In this document: piece by piece, positions 37,282-62,660 of the stretch
How positions within the stretch are numbered: position 1 is the first letter of the stretch
Layout of the letters: each line of letters opens with the position of its first letter
NCBI GenBank assembly: GCA_903813345.2
Contig: CAIIXF020000009.1
Coordinates: 35,891,759-35,955,758 of the forward strand
DNA: 64,000 bases
Direction: 5' to 3'
From: Owenia fusiformis
Lineage: Eukaryota > Annelida > Polychaeta > Sabellida > Oweniidae
Notes under the pieces: model-generated
Database searches by the model: none
The model's input: the letters and a program-made list of their open reading frames with translations, nothing else
What the model was told of the DNA's origin: nothing
Made by a program: the position numbers and the translations under genes

Positions 37282-38922
37282 CATTAAAAAATATTTCCAG
37301 TTGATAATCTGAATGTGCCAAACGACTAAATATTCTACTGGAATGATTAGCAAAGTAGAAGCTTCTGTTAAAAATCAAACATCGATTTGAAAAAGATCAT
37401 AAATCTCCTAGTTCCAAAGCACTCTGAACTATATAGACTATATAGCAACTTGTTTCCGGTGTCGCCAAAATTGACAATTAAATAAAATCCATGTCATGGT
37501 GTTTGTTATTTATAAAATACATGTAGCTCTCATAACTGAGTAATATGAAAATGAAATATGATCAAATGAAACAAATAAAATTATTTAAATATTGTAGTCA
37601 ATCCCTTTTGTTTATTATTTACATATTATTGCATAAACCCAATATTTACATGCATATCACAAACTACATATTAGTAGCTGTTTAACTTCCTTTTACCCTC
37701 CTATTTTCTAGAGGATTTGGGGAATGTTCACCTTTTTATCTGCTCATGAACAGAATCTCAGATTTTGCATATCACAATCAGACATGATACAGACCTCAAT
37801 GAGTCTGGGTTATAAAGTGAATCACATTCATAAAAGTATTGTATTGTACTTTCTGTTGCATAAACATTAACTCTTCAGTGGAAATACCTAATAATCAATC
37901 TTGATTAGTACTACCTGTGTACAGAAGCTTTTATCAAGATTTTGATTGAATCAAGGAGGATTGGTTCCCATGATCATAACTCAGTATTTTCGAACAATGA
38001 AAATGTCATTATTTTCTGAAATTGTAACCGACTATATATTCAAAATAAACAATTCTTAAGATTCCAACCAATATTTCGATCATTTCTTGTGAGTTTTGGA
38101 ATTTTTCGCTAAAAAATAGGACCAAAATCACGATTCAAATGTTGAAGTGAACAAAATGGCAGATGTTTCAATTCGAATTTTGTATCTGACATGTCCATAT
38201 ATGGGACAGAATATCGATGTTGCACTCTGGGAGCCAATCTTCCTTGATTTTGAATATAAAATACTAGACTAGTACATGTACTTAGACAGTAGAGCATTAA
38301 TTACGCTACAATAAGATGAAGGTGGAATGTAACAGCAGAGTAAATTGCATAATGAAATAGTTCTAGATCTACCAATTTTTGAAATTCCAAAATAATCCAA
38401 TGAATAAATTGAAATAAACTTTTTAAAATACTAAAGCTGAAACACTTTAAATACTATAGTATTGAAACTAAAACTTGAAATGTTTGTTTTACTCAAATAA
38501 ACCATTAACGATTCTCAAGTACATGATGAGAAATGTCATGAATGTTCATGATTTTGCGTATCAGAGAGCTTATAAAGAAATGAACTGACCAAATGTAAAC
38601 TTTCAGCATCAAATCATGAATTTCACACTTATGACTTCTTTGAATAAGGCAAGTGAAAGAAAATAGAAATTGGCAAGTGTGAACTGATTTAAACACTCAG
38701 AAAGAAAATCTAGTAAATTTCATGAAATCAATTTCCATTAACCACCATGAAAATTTGAACAGCCAAGATAGTCATCAGTCCCTAATCTCATAACTAAAAA
38801 TGTTCTCAGTGGAAATTATAATCCAGATTTTCAGTCAAAAACATTCCCATAAATATTGTTTCATTCATCCCTTGCAGTTCCATACATTCACTAGTGATTG
38901 GTTTTAGGGTGTGTGGCATGTT
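37282..38922. other. Tail-to-tail interval between PTCD1 and TVP23
   Basis: Holds the PTCD1 3' UTR with AATAAA at 37481 and 37574, and the TVP23 3' UTR on the other strand; a TTTATT (minus-strand AATAAA) lies at about 37609. No additional gene is evident. Confidence 0.6.
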
Positions 38923-43765
<4,843 letters not shown>

Positions 43766-43943
43766 GTTATCTATGTAGTTTATATACACTAGCTAAATAT
43801 CAATATAGCTACCTGTATGACTAGAAAAACCCTAAAATGTACAAAAATTCATCAAAAATATTTTTTCTCCATGTCATCAATGTGAATTGAAGCTTAAATC
43901 TGATTGGTCAATAATTTATTAACTCCGTATACATTTCTTAAAA
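43766..43943. promoter_or_regulatory. Bidirectional TVP23/ADK promoter with CCAAT box
   Basis: Only 178 bp separate the TVP23 (-) and ADK (+) start codons. The interval contains TGATTGGTCA (ATTGG at 43903-43907), the reverse of an NF-Y CCAAT box with good flanks, about 40 bp upstream of the ADK ATG. No TATA box is clear. NF-Y sites are common in divergent housekeeping promoters; the function here is inferred from position. Confidence 0.6.
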
Positions 43944-51173
<7,230 letters not shown>

Positions 51174-53167
51174 ATAATACCTCAGAATGAATTTCAAAAC
51201 ATGATTCAATGCAGGGTGCACCTCAAAACTTTTAGATCTACTTGTCAAAATTAGGGATTAGTTGTAATGTTATCTTCATATACATGCTAGAATTGTGTCA
51301 GCTCATCCATAGTAAAAATTATTTCAATAGACTAAAGCTTATAACCATCTTCACAACTGTCATCATCATATGGTATCCAACAAGAAATTTCTTAATAAAG
51401 CTAAGAATCTGTGCATTGAGGAGTTTCATTTTCATTGAAATACATTAATACCTCAAAGTAGTGTTCCACTGAGGAGGTGTTCAACTTAAAGAGATTGAGA
51501 CATAAAGCCAATGGGCACCAGGAAAAATGTTCTACTTATGGAGGTGTTCTACTCGCAGAAGTGTTCCAATTCACAGGTTTTGCTTTTAGTGTATTCAGGT
51601 TACTGTATATATTTGCAGTATATTGTATATAATGGGGTTTATAGTAATATTGTACAGTGGGTGAACATAAACTGTATATGTTTGGATGTAGAGATCCAGT
51701 GTTATCGAACATGCTTTCTCAACTATACTGTATAGGTGAGCATCTTTTAGTTTTCCAATGTGGACAAAAAATATTCAAATTGAAAAAAAACTTCCAAGAA
51801 TTGGTGAAAATCCAGATGAATTGAGCACCATGTCACTTTACTGTTCTGGAGGTCACCGAATCATATAGAAATTTTCGTAATATCAAGATATTGTTATTAA
51901 CAATGGTAGATGCTCTAGCTCTATTGAATACTATTATAGATAAACAGAGAATGATGCTTAGCTACATAGCTACACTGTGTTTATTGATTTTCATGGTGTG
52001 TCCCTGGAGAAAGACAGAGATTAACTTAGCATTCAATGTTATTTGGGTTGTGCTATACAATTACCATTACAATTTACTTAATATGAATGAATATTCTTTC
52101 ATTATTACGATCCCAGTGTTTTTATGTATACATGAATGTAAACAAATATTTTTATAATCACAATAAATCGCACAATATTGTGGTATCTTTATTATTGAAA
52201 CCTGATGCTGTTATGACAGATGTAAAGGAGTCTTCTATGACTGATAATGATATTAGATTTGTTAAATGACTGTATGCTGGAAATGCATGGATGGAATAAT
52301 GTAATTAGTGCAATCTAAATCTGTTGTGTATTAAGAAGTCATTGGGTGGATGTATTTGATTGTGTTGTATCTGCAATAATGGTATAAATAGAAAACATGT
52401 AGCGTTATGACAAATTGAATCATACTTTGATTGCCTTAAACAGTCTCACTTATTCAATCTAAAATACAACATAAGAGTTTCAAACCATATTACACTCTGA
52501 TTCCAAGTGACAGCTCCCCAGGGAAAAGTTCATACTTTGGAATTAGAGTCTACTCGGTATGAATCGTTGGTTTGTTTTTATGAAAACTAATGCATCAAAA
52601 CTGGAATCGATTGTGCATTTCCACTTGTGTCGTCATCTTGTCCTATTATTTGATATATATGAATTTATTTTGTTATTATATTTTGTTTCACAAGATTAAA
52701 TGCAGCTTTGCATTAAGCAATAAATGAAGTGAATCATATAAAAATATGTGTGATGTTGGATTGCATTTCTGTGTTTTATGTTTTTAATAAAATACATCCA
52801 TCCTCGTCTAATATTACTATCATATTTTGCTCCTTTGAGTACAATAAAAAATTCATGAGGGCATATCATAGATTGCAGCAGTAATCGAATAAACCAAAGA
52901 ACTATGTTATTTTAGGATCACTTTAAATATGATTTGCTAATTTTGCACAAAATGAACAAGTTACTTTGGGGACTACCTTCTTAGGCTACTATAACCTTTA
53001 TATGGTAATGCCTGCTGCTAAATGGAGATTTGAAGATGTTGAATGGAATATTCACAAGATGTGCATACTTATGTGTCTCATTTGTTTGAGAACATTTTGT
53101 CAATGTGACTTTAAAAGGGATTTTTGGCTTAAATTAGAATCCCCTATTGTATTCGTTCCCTCTCTCG
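51174..53167 (+). other. ADK 3' UTR and flank
   Basis: No coding content follows the ADK stop. AATAAA at 52162 and 52719 would give 3' UTRs of about 1.0 or 1.55 kb, which only transcripts can decide. Confidence 0.5.
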
Positions 53168-53516
53168 TGTATTTTTGTGATAACATTGATGAAACATTCA
53201 CATGTCAATTGATATGTACATTTCTATATGTTATATAAGTAAAGTAAATTGTCAAAAGTGTGACTGAACAAAGATGCTGGAGTCAACAAACAATTTACTT
53301 ATCTGTATAGTGAGAAATGTCTTACTATTAGCCCCCCTCTGGTTGTATGTGTGTCTGTACTGAACTGTATAAACTAATGTCACCAAAGAAATGCTATCAG
53401 TCCTTCCTTTATGAATGTGTCCAAATGTTATATGGTTTTTATACCATATAACATATAGAAATGTACATATCAATTTACATGTGAATGTTTCATCAATTTT
53501 ATCACAAAAATACATT
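53168..53516. mobile_element. ~350-bp foldback element
   Basis: GTGTATTTTTGTGATAACAT and ATTGATGAAACATTCACATG are inverted at 53475-53516, with arms of about 70 bp reaching TATATGTTATAT. No target duplication was found. It lies 2 kb beyond the ADK stop. Confidence 0.75.
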
Positions 53517-53559
53517 AGAGCGGGAAAATTATGTTTTATGAGAGGCTAAGAAACTAAAA

Positions 53560-53660
53560 TTTTCAGTTACAGGTCATGTAGACCCCAACTGCTTGATTTA
53601 TGGCAAAAAGTCTGACTTTTGCACTTACAACATTGTGCCTTTTTCAATAGATTTCATACC
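53560..53660. repeat. Single-arm fragment of the 6.2-kb element family
   Basis: ACAGGTCATGTAGACCCCAA, TGATTTATGGCAAAAA and TTTTTCAATAGAT match the right arm of the element at 6770-6870. Confidence 0.7.
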
Positions 53661-54240
53661 AAAGCGCAGCATAGTAGTTACAAAATAAAACAAGGCCTGA
53701 CACATTTTACTATTCCTGAACCCCGTTTCTGTCCATAATGGATAATAAACTGTGCAAACTGAAATAATAACATTTTTATTATATCTCTTATGACACCGGA
53801 AATTGTGTCATCACAAAGCATGTAAAAATGTACCATAAGATGTGAAACTACTTAAAGGTGCAATAATTAGTGCAGAGGGGTCATTCAACGATCATGGACC
53901 AGTGTCAAAATATATTCAAGTTTGGATATTTCATCAAGACTAACAACTATTTTTATTATCTACAAAGAAACTCCCTAGATAAACATTATTTTAGCTGATA
54001 TTCCTCTTGAAACATGGTGGATCTTAAAAATAGAAAAGTGGAAGTCCCCTTTTTGAAGCTTTGAACTGAATTTACACTTCTTAATGCTGAAATTGATAAT
54101 TTATCCATATATTTTAAGAAAATAGGTATGTCAAAGAAGATGTTAAACCAAATGTTACCTTGACAGCTCAGAAAAAATGAAAAAACTTTCCTATTTTCTC
54201 TACAGTCCTTATTGCCCCTTTAATAACATAAAACTACTTC

Positions 54241-57200
54241 TGGAATGAATATACATGTACAAGAAGTGACATTCCTAGATGTGACGCTACAATATGTTAT
54301 ACTACATTTGGGATGGAAATACAAGATGTGAAATTTCTAGATGTGACACTACAATATGTTACACTACATTTGGCATGGAAATACAAGATGTGACATTTCT
54401 CGATGTGACCCTACAATATGTTACACTACATTTGGGATGGAAATACAAGATGTGACATTTCTAGATGTGACGCTACAATATGTTACACTACATTTGGCAT
54501 GGAAATACAAAATGTGACATTTTTCGATGTGACGCTACAATATGCTACACTACATTTGGGATAAAAATACAAGATGTGACATTTTTCGATGTGACACTAC
54601 AATATGTTACACTACATTTGGGATGGAAATACAAGGTGTGATATTTCTAGATGTGACACTACAATATGCTATACTACTTTTGGAATGGATAAACAAGAAG
54701 TGACATAACTAGATATGACGCTACAATATGTTACACTACATTTGGCATGAAAATACAAGATGTGACATTTCTAGATGTGATGCTACAATATGTTACACTT
54801 CATTTGGGATCGAAATACAAGATGTGACATTTCTAGATGTGATGCTACAATATGTTACACTTCATTTGGGATCGAAATACAAGATGTGACATTTCTAGAT
54901 GTGATGCTACAATATGTTATTCTACATTTGGCATGGAAATACAAGATGTGACATTTCTTGATGTGACCCTACAATATGTTACACTACATTTGGAATGGAA
55001 ATACAAGATGTGACATTTCTAGATGTGACGCTACAATATGTTATACTACTTTTGGAATGGATATACAAGATGTGACATTTCTAGATGTGACACAACAATA
55101 TGTTACACTATTTTTGGCATGGAAATACAAGATGTGACATTACTAGATGTGACAATAAAATATGTTGCACTACTTTTGGCATGGAAATACAAGATGTGAC
55201 ATTTCTCGATGTGACCCTACAATATGTTACACTATTTTTGGCATGGAAATACAAGATGTGACATTACTAGATGTGACAATAAAATATGTTACACTACATT
55301 TGGCATGGAAATACAAGATGTGACATTTCTCGATGTGACCCTACAATATGTTACACTACATTTGGAATGGAAATACAAGATGTGAAATTTCTAGATGTGA
55401 CACTACAATATGTTACACTAGATTTGGCATGGAAATACAAGATGTGACATTTCTCGATGTGACCCTACAATATGTTACACTACATTTGGGATGGAAATAC
55501 AAGATGTGACATTTCTAGATGTGACGCTACAATATGTTACACTACATTTGGCATGGAAATACAAAATGTGACATTTTTCGATGTGACGCTACAATATGTT
55601 ACACTACATTTGGCATGGAAATACAAAATGTGACATTTTTCGATGTGACACTACAATATGTTACACTACATTTGGCATGGAAATACAAAATGTGACATTT
55701 TTCGATGTGACGCTACAATATGCTACACTACATTTGGGATAAAAATACAAGATGTGACATTTCTCGATGTGACACTACAATATGTTACACTACATTTGGG
55801 ATGGAAATACAAGGTGTGATATTTCTAGATGTGACACTACAATATGCTATACTACTTTTGGAATGGATAAACAAGAAGTGACATAACTAGATATGACGCT
55901 ACAATATGTTACACTACATTTGGCATGAAAATACAAGATGTGACATTTCTAGATGTGATGCTACAATATTATGTTACACTTCATTTGGGATCGAAATACA
56001 AGATGTGACATTTCTAGATGTGATGCTACAATATGTTATTCTACATTTGGCATGGAAATACAAGATGTGACATTTCTCGATGTGACCCTACAATATGTTA
56101 CACTACATTTGGAATGGAAATACAAGATGTGACATTTCTAGATGTGACGCTACAATATGTTATACTACTTTTGGAATGGATATACAAGATGTGACATTTC
56201 TAGATGCGACACAACAATATGTTACACTATTTTTGGCATGGAAATACAAGATGTGACATTACTAGATGTGACAATAAAATATGTTGCACTACTTTTGGCA
56301 TGGAAATACAAGATGTGACATTTCTCGATGTGACCCTACAATATGTTACACTACATTTGGGATGGAAATACAAGATGTGACATTTCTAGATGTGACGCTA
56401 CAATATGTTACACTACATTTGGCATGGAAATACAAAATGTGACATTTTTCGATGTGACGCTACAATATGCTACACTACATTTGGGATAAAAATACAAGAT
56501 GTGACATTTCTCGATGTGACACTACAATATGTTACACTACATTTGGGATGGAAATACAAGGTGTGATATTTCTAGATGTGACACTACAATATGCTATACT
56601 ACTTTTGGAATGGATAAACAAGAAGTGACATAACTAGATATGACGCTACAATATGTTACACTACATTTGGCATGAAAATACAAGATGTGACATTTCTAGA
56701 TGTGATGCTACAATATGTTACACTTCATTTGGGATCGAAATACAAGATGTGACATTTCTAGATGTGATGCTACAATATGTTATTCTACATTTGGCATGGA
56801 AATACAAGATGTGACATTTCTCGATGTGACCCTACAATATGTTACACTACATTTGGAATGGAAATACAAGATGTGACATTTCTAGATGTGACGCTACAAT
56901 ATGTTATACTACTTTTGGAATGGATATACAAGATGTGACATTTCTAGATGTGACACAACAATATGTTACACTATTTTTGGCATGGAAATACAAGATGTGA
57001 CATTACTAGATGTGACAATAAAATATGTTGCACTACTTTTGGCATGGAAATACAAGATGTGACATTTCTCGATGTGACCCTACAATATGTTACACTATTT
57101 TTGGCATGGAAATACAAGATGTGACATTACTAGATGTGACAATAAAATATGTTACACTACATTTGGCATGGAAATACAAGATGTGACATTTCTCGATGTG

Positions 57201-57560
57201 ACCCTACAATATGTTACACTACATTTGGGATGGAAATACAAGATGTGACATTTCTAGATGTGACGCTACAATATGTTATACTACTTTTGGAATGGATATA
57301 CAAGATGTGACATTTCTAGATGTGACACAACAATATGTCACACTATTTTTGGCATGGAAATACAAGATGTGACATTACTAGATGTGACAATAAAATATGT
57401 TACACTATTTTTTGCATGGAAATACAAGATGTGACATTGTAAGATGTGACACTACAATATGTTTCACTACTTTTAGAATGGATACATAAGAAGTGACATT
57501 ACTAGATGTAACACTACAATATGTTACACTACTTTTGGCATGGGAATACAAGCTGTGACA
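54241..57560. repeat. Satellite of ~53 tandem 62-bp units with higher-order repeats
   Basis: The unit (TACAAGATGTGACATTTCTA GATGTGACGCTACAATATGT TACACTACATTTGGCATGGAAA) repeats with no spacers over 3.3 kb. Variants are ordered: the rare unit TGGAATGGATAAACAAGAAG starts at 54681, 55859 and 56606. The gaps are 1178 bp (exactly 19 units) and 747 bp (12 units plus 3 bp, explained by an extra ATT at about 55970). This is higher-order organisation made by block duplication. No open frame or RNA signal is evident. Confidence 0.95.
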
Positions 57561-58430
57561 CTACAAAATATGATAGTACAATATTTGACATAAATAGAGG
57601 GGATGTAACACTACAAAATTTAACATTACAAGATATATAAAAAATGTATATATAAATAATAAATAAATATAGATATATAAAAAATGTATAAAAAATAGAA
57701 TATTTGATATAATTGGATGAAATGTGGGACTACAAAATGTAACATAACAAGACAAAATGAGAAAAATATAAAAACAAAATATTTCACATAATTAGATGGT
57801 ATGTAACACTACAGAAAATAACATTACAAGATATAATGCGATAAATACAGTATAGAAATGAAATATTTGACACAACTACAAGGATCGATCAAAAAGTTTT
57901 AGGAAAAATATATATTGAAATAAGATAATTGAGATAACAAGATGTGATACTTCAAAATGTAACATCACAATATATAATGCAAAATCTGGAAATAAATCTA
58001 AAATATTTGACATAACTAGATGGGGTGTGGCACTACAAAATGTAACATTAAAGGTATAATTCAATAAATAGAAGTACAGTATTTGACATAAATAGAGGGG
58101 ATGTAATCATGTAACACTACAAAATGTAACATAACAAGATGCAATAAGAAAAATATAGATATTTGACATAATTAGATGGGATGTAACACTCCAAAAAATA
58201 ACGGAAATGAAATATTTGACATAACTACAAGGGTTGATCAAAATATTTTAGAAAAAATATTGAAATAAAATAATTGACATAAGTAGATGTGATATGTGAC
58301 TTCAAAATATAACATAAGATATAATGCGAAGTCTGGAAATAAATCTAAAATATTTGACATTACTAGATGGGATGTAATGGCACTACAGAATGTAATGTTT
58401 CAGTTTCATGCATAGAAAAAATGTATGATG
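57561..58430. repeat. Diverged tail of the satellite with a ~345-bp duplication
   Basis: Motifs such as GATGTAACACTACAAAATGT and TATTTGACATAA continue irregularly with AT-rich inserts. ACAAGGATCGATCAAAA (57879) recurs as ACAAGGGTTGATCAAAA (58224), followed in both by TCTGGAAATAAATCTAAAAT, so a block of about 345 bp was duplicated. Confidence 0.75.
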
Positions 58431-60090
58431 CGATCGGGTACTATGCAATGTAACATTACACGATATAAAACTCCCAGAATAAATACAACAACATTTTGAA
58501 GAGGATTATGAATATAGCCGGTCCTCGGGATCGGAGTTTTACCGTTTTTTGTTTTTGTCAATCCTTTTTCGAGAATAGAGAATGGTATTTTGATTTCCAT
58601 GTATTTTTCAGTTTTGTCCAATAAAACGTAGTTTTGCACAATTTGGTATATATTATATACAAGTCAATATTGTAACTATTTTTGCCGGTGATGAATGCGA
58701 ATTCTATCGGAAGTCCTTTCAAGGATTCGAAAAAGAAAAAAAGGAATTCAAATCCAATGATGAAAATTCAAATCATTGTCAGAATGTGATGGGAGCACTA
58801 ATGTCGTTCTCTGTGTAGGCCTACTCGATATTAATTTTGATTAGCCTCAAATATATTTAACGTACGAGGGGTTATCATAAAGTTCTCATATCTCTCGAAT
58901 TTCTGTATTTCTAAACCAATCAACGATCGACTCGCTAAACCAATCAGCGACTTTGTCATCTCAATGATCAATTTCTTTTATATTAAAAAGCACTTAACAA
59001 CTTATTCAAGTTAATATTTCAATGTATTTGATAATTCATGAGAGTTCATTATGTAAAAAACATCCTTTCCTGAACTGAACAACTGAACTACCCCCATGAG
59101 TACCTGTGTCGGTCCTGTGTGAAATCTTAGGGTTTAAAATAAGCTGGCCTTTAGTGGTTATTTAGGTTAGTTCAGCAATATGTCAACTAGGATTGACGTT
59201 TTACAAGCCCAAATTTTCAACATACATGTAGTTGTGGGGTGATTGAAAAATTAACCCCACATTTAATTTGGTAAAATGAACGGCAAGATGAATCGTCATG
59301 TTATGTAAATGGATATTTCTTTGCTAAATATCTAGAGAAGTCATCTAAATTGTTTGATTAAAAATCCCAATGTGCAAACCCCGCATTCTTCATTGGTTCT
59401 GGAAAGATTTAGCCCCTATCTATCATCAGTCTAAGCATATGTTTCCTGCAACAGTTACATTTCGATCATTTCAACATACATGTGCCCCGTGCTACAATTG
59501 TGTTTTAAATGCGTATGCTATAAGGCAAAACAAATCATCGTGTAGATTGCCCTACATGGGTGCCCCTGGACTGGGATTTTGGGAATTGATCCAGTCGAAA
59601 CGTATACATGTTTATTGTTTTGCATTTTCTTGCTTCGTGGGTCGAACCCACCTTTTCCGGCAATTATGCGAACCCCCCAAATTTTGAGTTAATTTTCTGC
59701 AGTATTTTAGTAATTTGTCATTTTTTTATTACCTAAGATATTCGAGGTATATGCAAAGATGGAAATAAGTGAGATGTATAAGTTTATCTTGAGTAAAATG
59801 TCCGAGAATACAGAAAAACGATCTATTTTTAGATGGGCGATAGTTTTGTACTTCATTTGAGACCATTAATACTATTCTAATACCATAGACCCGGACAGAT
59901 TATTTTGTAGTAGGATCAGAAGCTCAAAGAATAATTTTGAAGATATCATCTGGATTATTCTTTGAGCCTCCTACAAAACGATCTTGCCAACATCTATGTC
60001 GAATACCATCAAAAGGAATTCAATTGTGCAAATAAAGCTTTACCGAGTATAAACTGTCTAATTGGGATATAACGTCAAAATGGTCACTAT
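58431..60090. other. Spacer between satellite tail and palindromic element
   Basis: Contains a small hairpin GTGGGGT...ACCCCAC near 59232-59262. The 105-codon plus frame at 59370-59687 has many Cys but no recognised family or splice context. Confidence 0.45.
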
Positions 60091-61086
60091 CACGGGGTAC
60101 CATCGAATAATTTTGGCAACGTACCGGAGAACGACATTTTACTAAGAAATGGCAATAATTTAGCACAATATATTTTTTAACTAGAGTTCTATTTTGATTT
60201 TGACAAAAGTAAGTATTCCATGCAATAACTATTTTATTCATGAGTTTGTAGGAATTCTGTTGGAACCCAGTTCTGATCAAGTACGAAGTTATTGAAATCG
60301 GCGCAGACGGACTTTACTCCGAAAGATGGTTTTTCGATTATAACTTTTCACAACATTTAAGTATAGACTTTTGAAAAAAGTACAGAATAGTCCTTATACT
60401 TTTGAATAATTCTGTTATTTCTGATTCACACGACTCTGATTTGTTTAATTAAAAAAAAAGTTTTAAAAATATTACTTAGGAACGTAACCGGAGCTGGGAA
60501 CGTAACCGGAGCAGATCAGTTGAATTATTTAATCAAAAAAATTAAAATATATGATTTAAAGCACATATACTAATTTAAAAACATACGGGATTGTTCGAAT
60601 GCGTATAAATATATATGCTTTAAATCATATATTTTATTTTTTTAAATTATATAATTCAACTGATCTGCTCCGGTTACGTTCCCAGGTCCGGTTACGTTCC
60701 TAAGTAATATTTTAAAACTTTTTTTTAATTAAACAAATCAGAGTCGTGTGAATCAGAAATAACAGAATTATTCAATAGTATAAGGACTATTCTGTACTTT
60801 TTTCAAAAGTCTACACTTAAATGTTGTGAAAAGTTATAATCGAAAAACCATCTTTCGGAGTAAAGTCCGTCTGTGCCGATTTCAATAACTTCGTACTTGA
60901 TCAGAACTGGGTTCCAACAGAATTCCTACAAACTCATGAATGAAATAGTTATTGCATGGAATACTTACTTTTGTCAAAATCAAAATAGAACTCCAGTTAA
61001 AAAATATATTGTGCTAAATTATTGCCATTTCTTAGTAAAATGTCGTTCTCCGGTACGTTGCCAAAATTATTCGATGGTACCCCGTG
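60091..61086. mobile_element. 996-bp near-perfect palindromic element with 5-bp target duplication
   Basis: CACGGGGTACCATCGAATAA begins the left arm and TTATTCGATGGTACCCCGTG ends the right. The arms of about 480 bp differ at only a handful of positions, around a short centre near 60590-60610. ACTAT sits outside both ends (60086-60090 and 61087-61091). GGAACGTAACCGGAGC occurs twice in tandem inside each arm. No coding region: open frames mirror each other. Ends starting CAC with a 5-bp duplication fit Transib-type transposons, but this is inferred from ends only. Confidence 0.9.
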
Positions 61087-61734
61087 ACTATATAATCAGA
61101 GAATTTTGAACGTGTCTATTTTGGTCAGGAGTCACTTTCAAAATTGTTTTTATTCATTGGAACTCATATATTTGATATTTCCCCTCCTATTTATTTGAAG
61201 AGCACATTGTGCAAGTAATGGAAAATACAAGACAATTGAATTACACAGCCAATGCTTGCCGAATTTAATTGGGGGAGTCTATGTCTGATTATGTCTTATC
61301 TTTATTTTTATCTATTTTGGAGGGATTTTGTTTTAACTTTTTGAATACTTTTTAAAATCAACCAAAAATTCCTTTCTATAACTATAATATTGAGAGGTCT
61401 AAAGACATGTTGTATATGCTATTTTGTTCCAACAAGGTTCGGAAAGACATTTTATTTCATTCTCAAGAGTTGGTAGAAAGGAGCAAAAACCTGCACTAGA
61501 AAAACAAAAAATGTTAACAAAAACAGTTATATAAAATATTTCTAAATAATTACATAAAATACCGTGTTTTTTACAGAATGTTTTCAATGATTGGTTTAAG
61601 AAACATTGTTGAATTTAGTTCTCCATATCGATACCACTCCTTTGTCAAAAATTGGGATATTTCACTTGTCCTATAATTTTGCTCTTAGTTGCAAATGTTT
61701 GGCAAAGGTGAAACTTCAAATTCCAGCAAACAGC

Positions 61735-61855
61735 AAAAATTAATAAAATGGATCAAAATTAAGCAAATCTGGCAAAATTTAAGCAAATTTGGCAAAGTTT
61801 AAGCAAATCTGGCAAAATTTAATCAAATTAGTCAGAGATTAAACAAATTTAAGAA
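61735..61855. repeat. ~20-bp minisatellite AATCTGGCAAAATTTAAGCA
   Basis: Four to six units of AAATCTGGCAAAATTTAAGC with substitutions, ending near TTAATCAAATTAGTCAG. Confidence 0.85.
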
Positions 61856-61944
61856 GTTTTCACCAAATTCACCGTTAGGTGGCTCCTAAAAAGATTTTTG
61901 CCGAAAATATTCGAACCCCCTCCTGTCAACGCCACTGGGGGCCG

Positions 61945-62115
61945 TTCTTGGTACAATCGTAACTTACGACCGTCGTAACTTACGACTCGTCGTAAGTTTA
62001 AATATTTACGACCGAGTTACGACAGGTCGTAAGTTACGACCGCGATGTTTTTGGAAGCCGTCGTATCTTGGTCGTAAATAACCATACTTACGACCGGTCG
62101 TAAGTAGTTAAGTTA
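61945..62115. repeat. TCGTAAC/GTTACGA palindrome-rich element
   Basis: GTCGTAACTTACGAC and related units occur at least six times on both strands (for example ACGACCGTCGTAACTTACGA and CTTACGACCGGTCGTAAG), so the segment can form several hairpins. Probably a MITE of about 170 bp; borders unclear. Confidence 0.7.
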
Positions 62116-62404
62116 TATCACATGATGATCATGTGATTCTTTTACGCCTAAAAGTGCGCCATTACGAAATTTAGAATCAACGCGTCATTTGGGATTTTCA
62201 GAATATTTCCATACAGTATCAATCATTTTTATATTTACTTTTAATAAACATACTTAATAAGTACTTAACAGTGTTCGAAATTTCTTCTAGCAATAATAAT
62301 ATTCAATAAATAAAGGCTACAGTAACAAAACGGCATGCCACGTAACGTTAACGAACAAATCATCAAATTAATAGGTACACCGTATGGTTAAATGATTAGG
62401 TTTT

Positions 62405-62510
62405 TGTCACCACTTGTTGGCGGCAATTGGCGGTCGGCGTCTGGAGTTTGTCGTCTGTAACAAATTGCAGGTGGTGATATTTTGTGTGGTAATTGCCTTG
62501 TTGATGTTTT
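62405..62510. repeat. ~130-bp repeat, copy 5
   Basis: Shorter, diverged copy: TTGTCACCACTTGTTGGCGG to GGTAATTGCCTTGTT, directly followed by a fragment of the 6.2-kb element family. Confidence 0.7.
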
Positions 62511-62544
62511 TTAACTGATATGTTTCTAAGCTATGGGATGTTTT

Positions 62545-62660
62545 GAAAAAGGCGCAATGTCACCAGCGTGCAAAAATCTTTTTGCTTTTAGCCAAGTAGT
62601 GGAAGTCTGAACGACCTGTAATAAATGCATAGATCATCACAAAATGAAAGTCGTTTCTGT
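62545..62660. repeat. Inverted single-arm fragment of the 6.2-kb element family
   Basis: AAAAAGGCGCAATGTCACCA then GCGTGCAAAAATC and GACCTGTAATAAATGCAT match the left-arm orientation of the element at 6293-6385. Confidence 0.7.

Noticed and set aside
54241-57560. Regular repeats that could suggest a CRISPR array
   Set aside because: The units are head to tail without unique spacers, the register is 62 bp, and the window is clearly animal DNA; it is a satellite.
59370-59687. 105-codon Cys-rich open frame on the plus strand
   Set aside because: No recognisable domain, no splice or promoter context, and length is within chance for this window.
60020-61109. Open frames of 78-86 codons in the 996-bp element
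   Set aside because: The same protein appears from both arms on opposite strands simply because the arms are inverted copies; it resembles no transposase.
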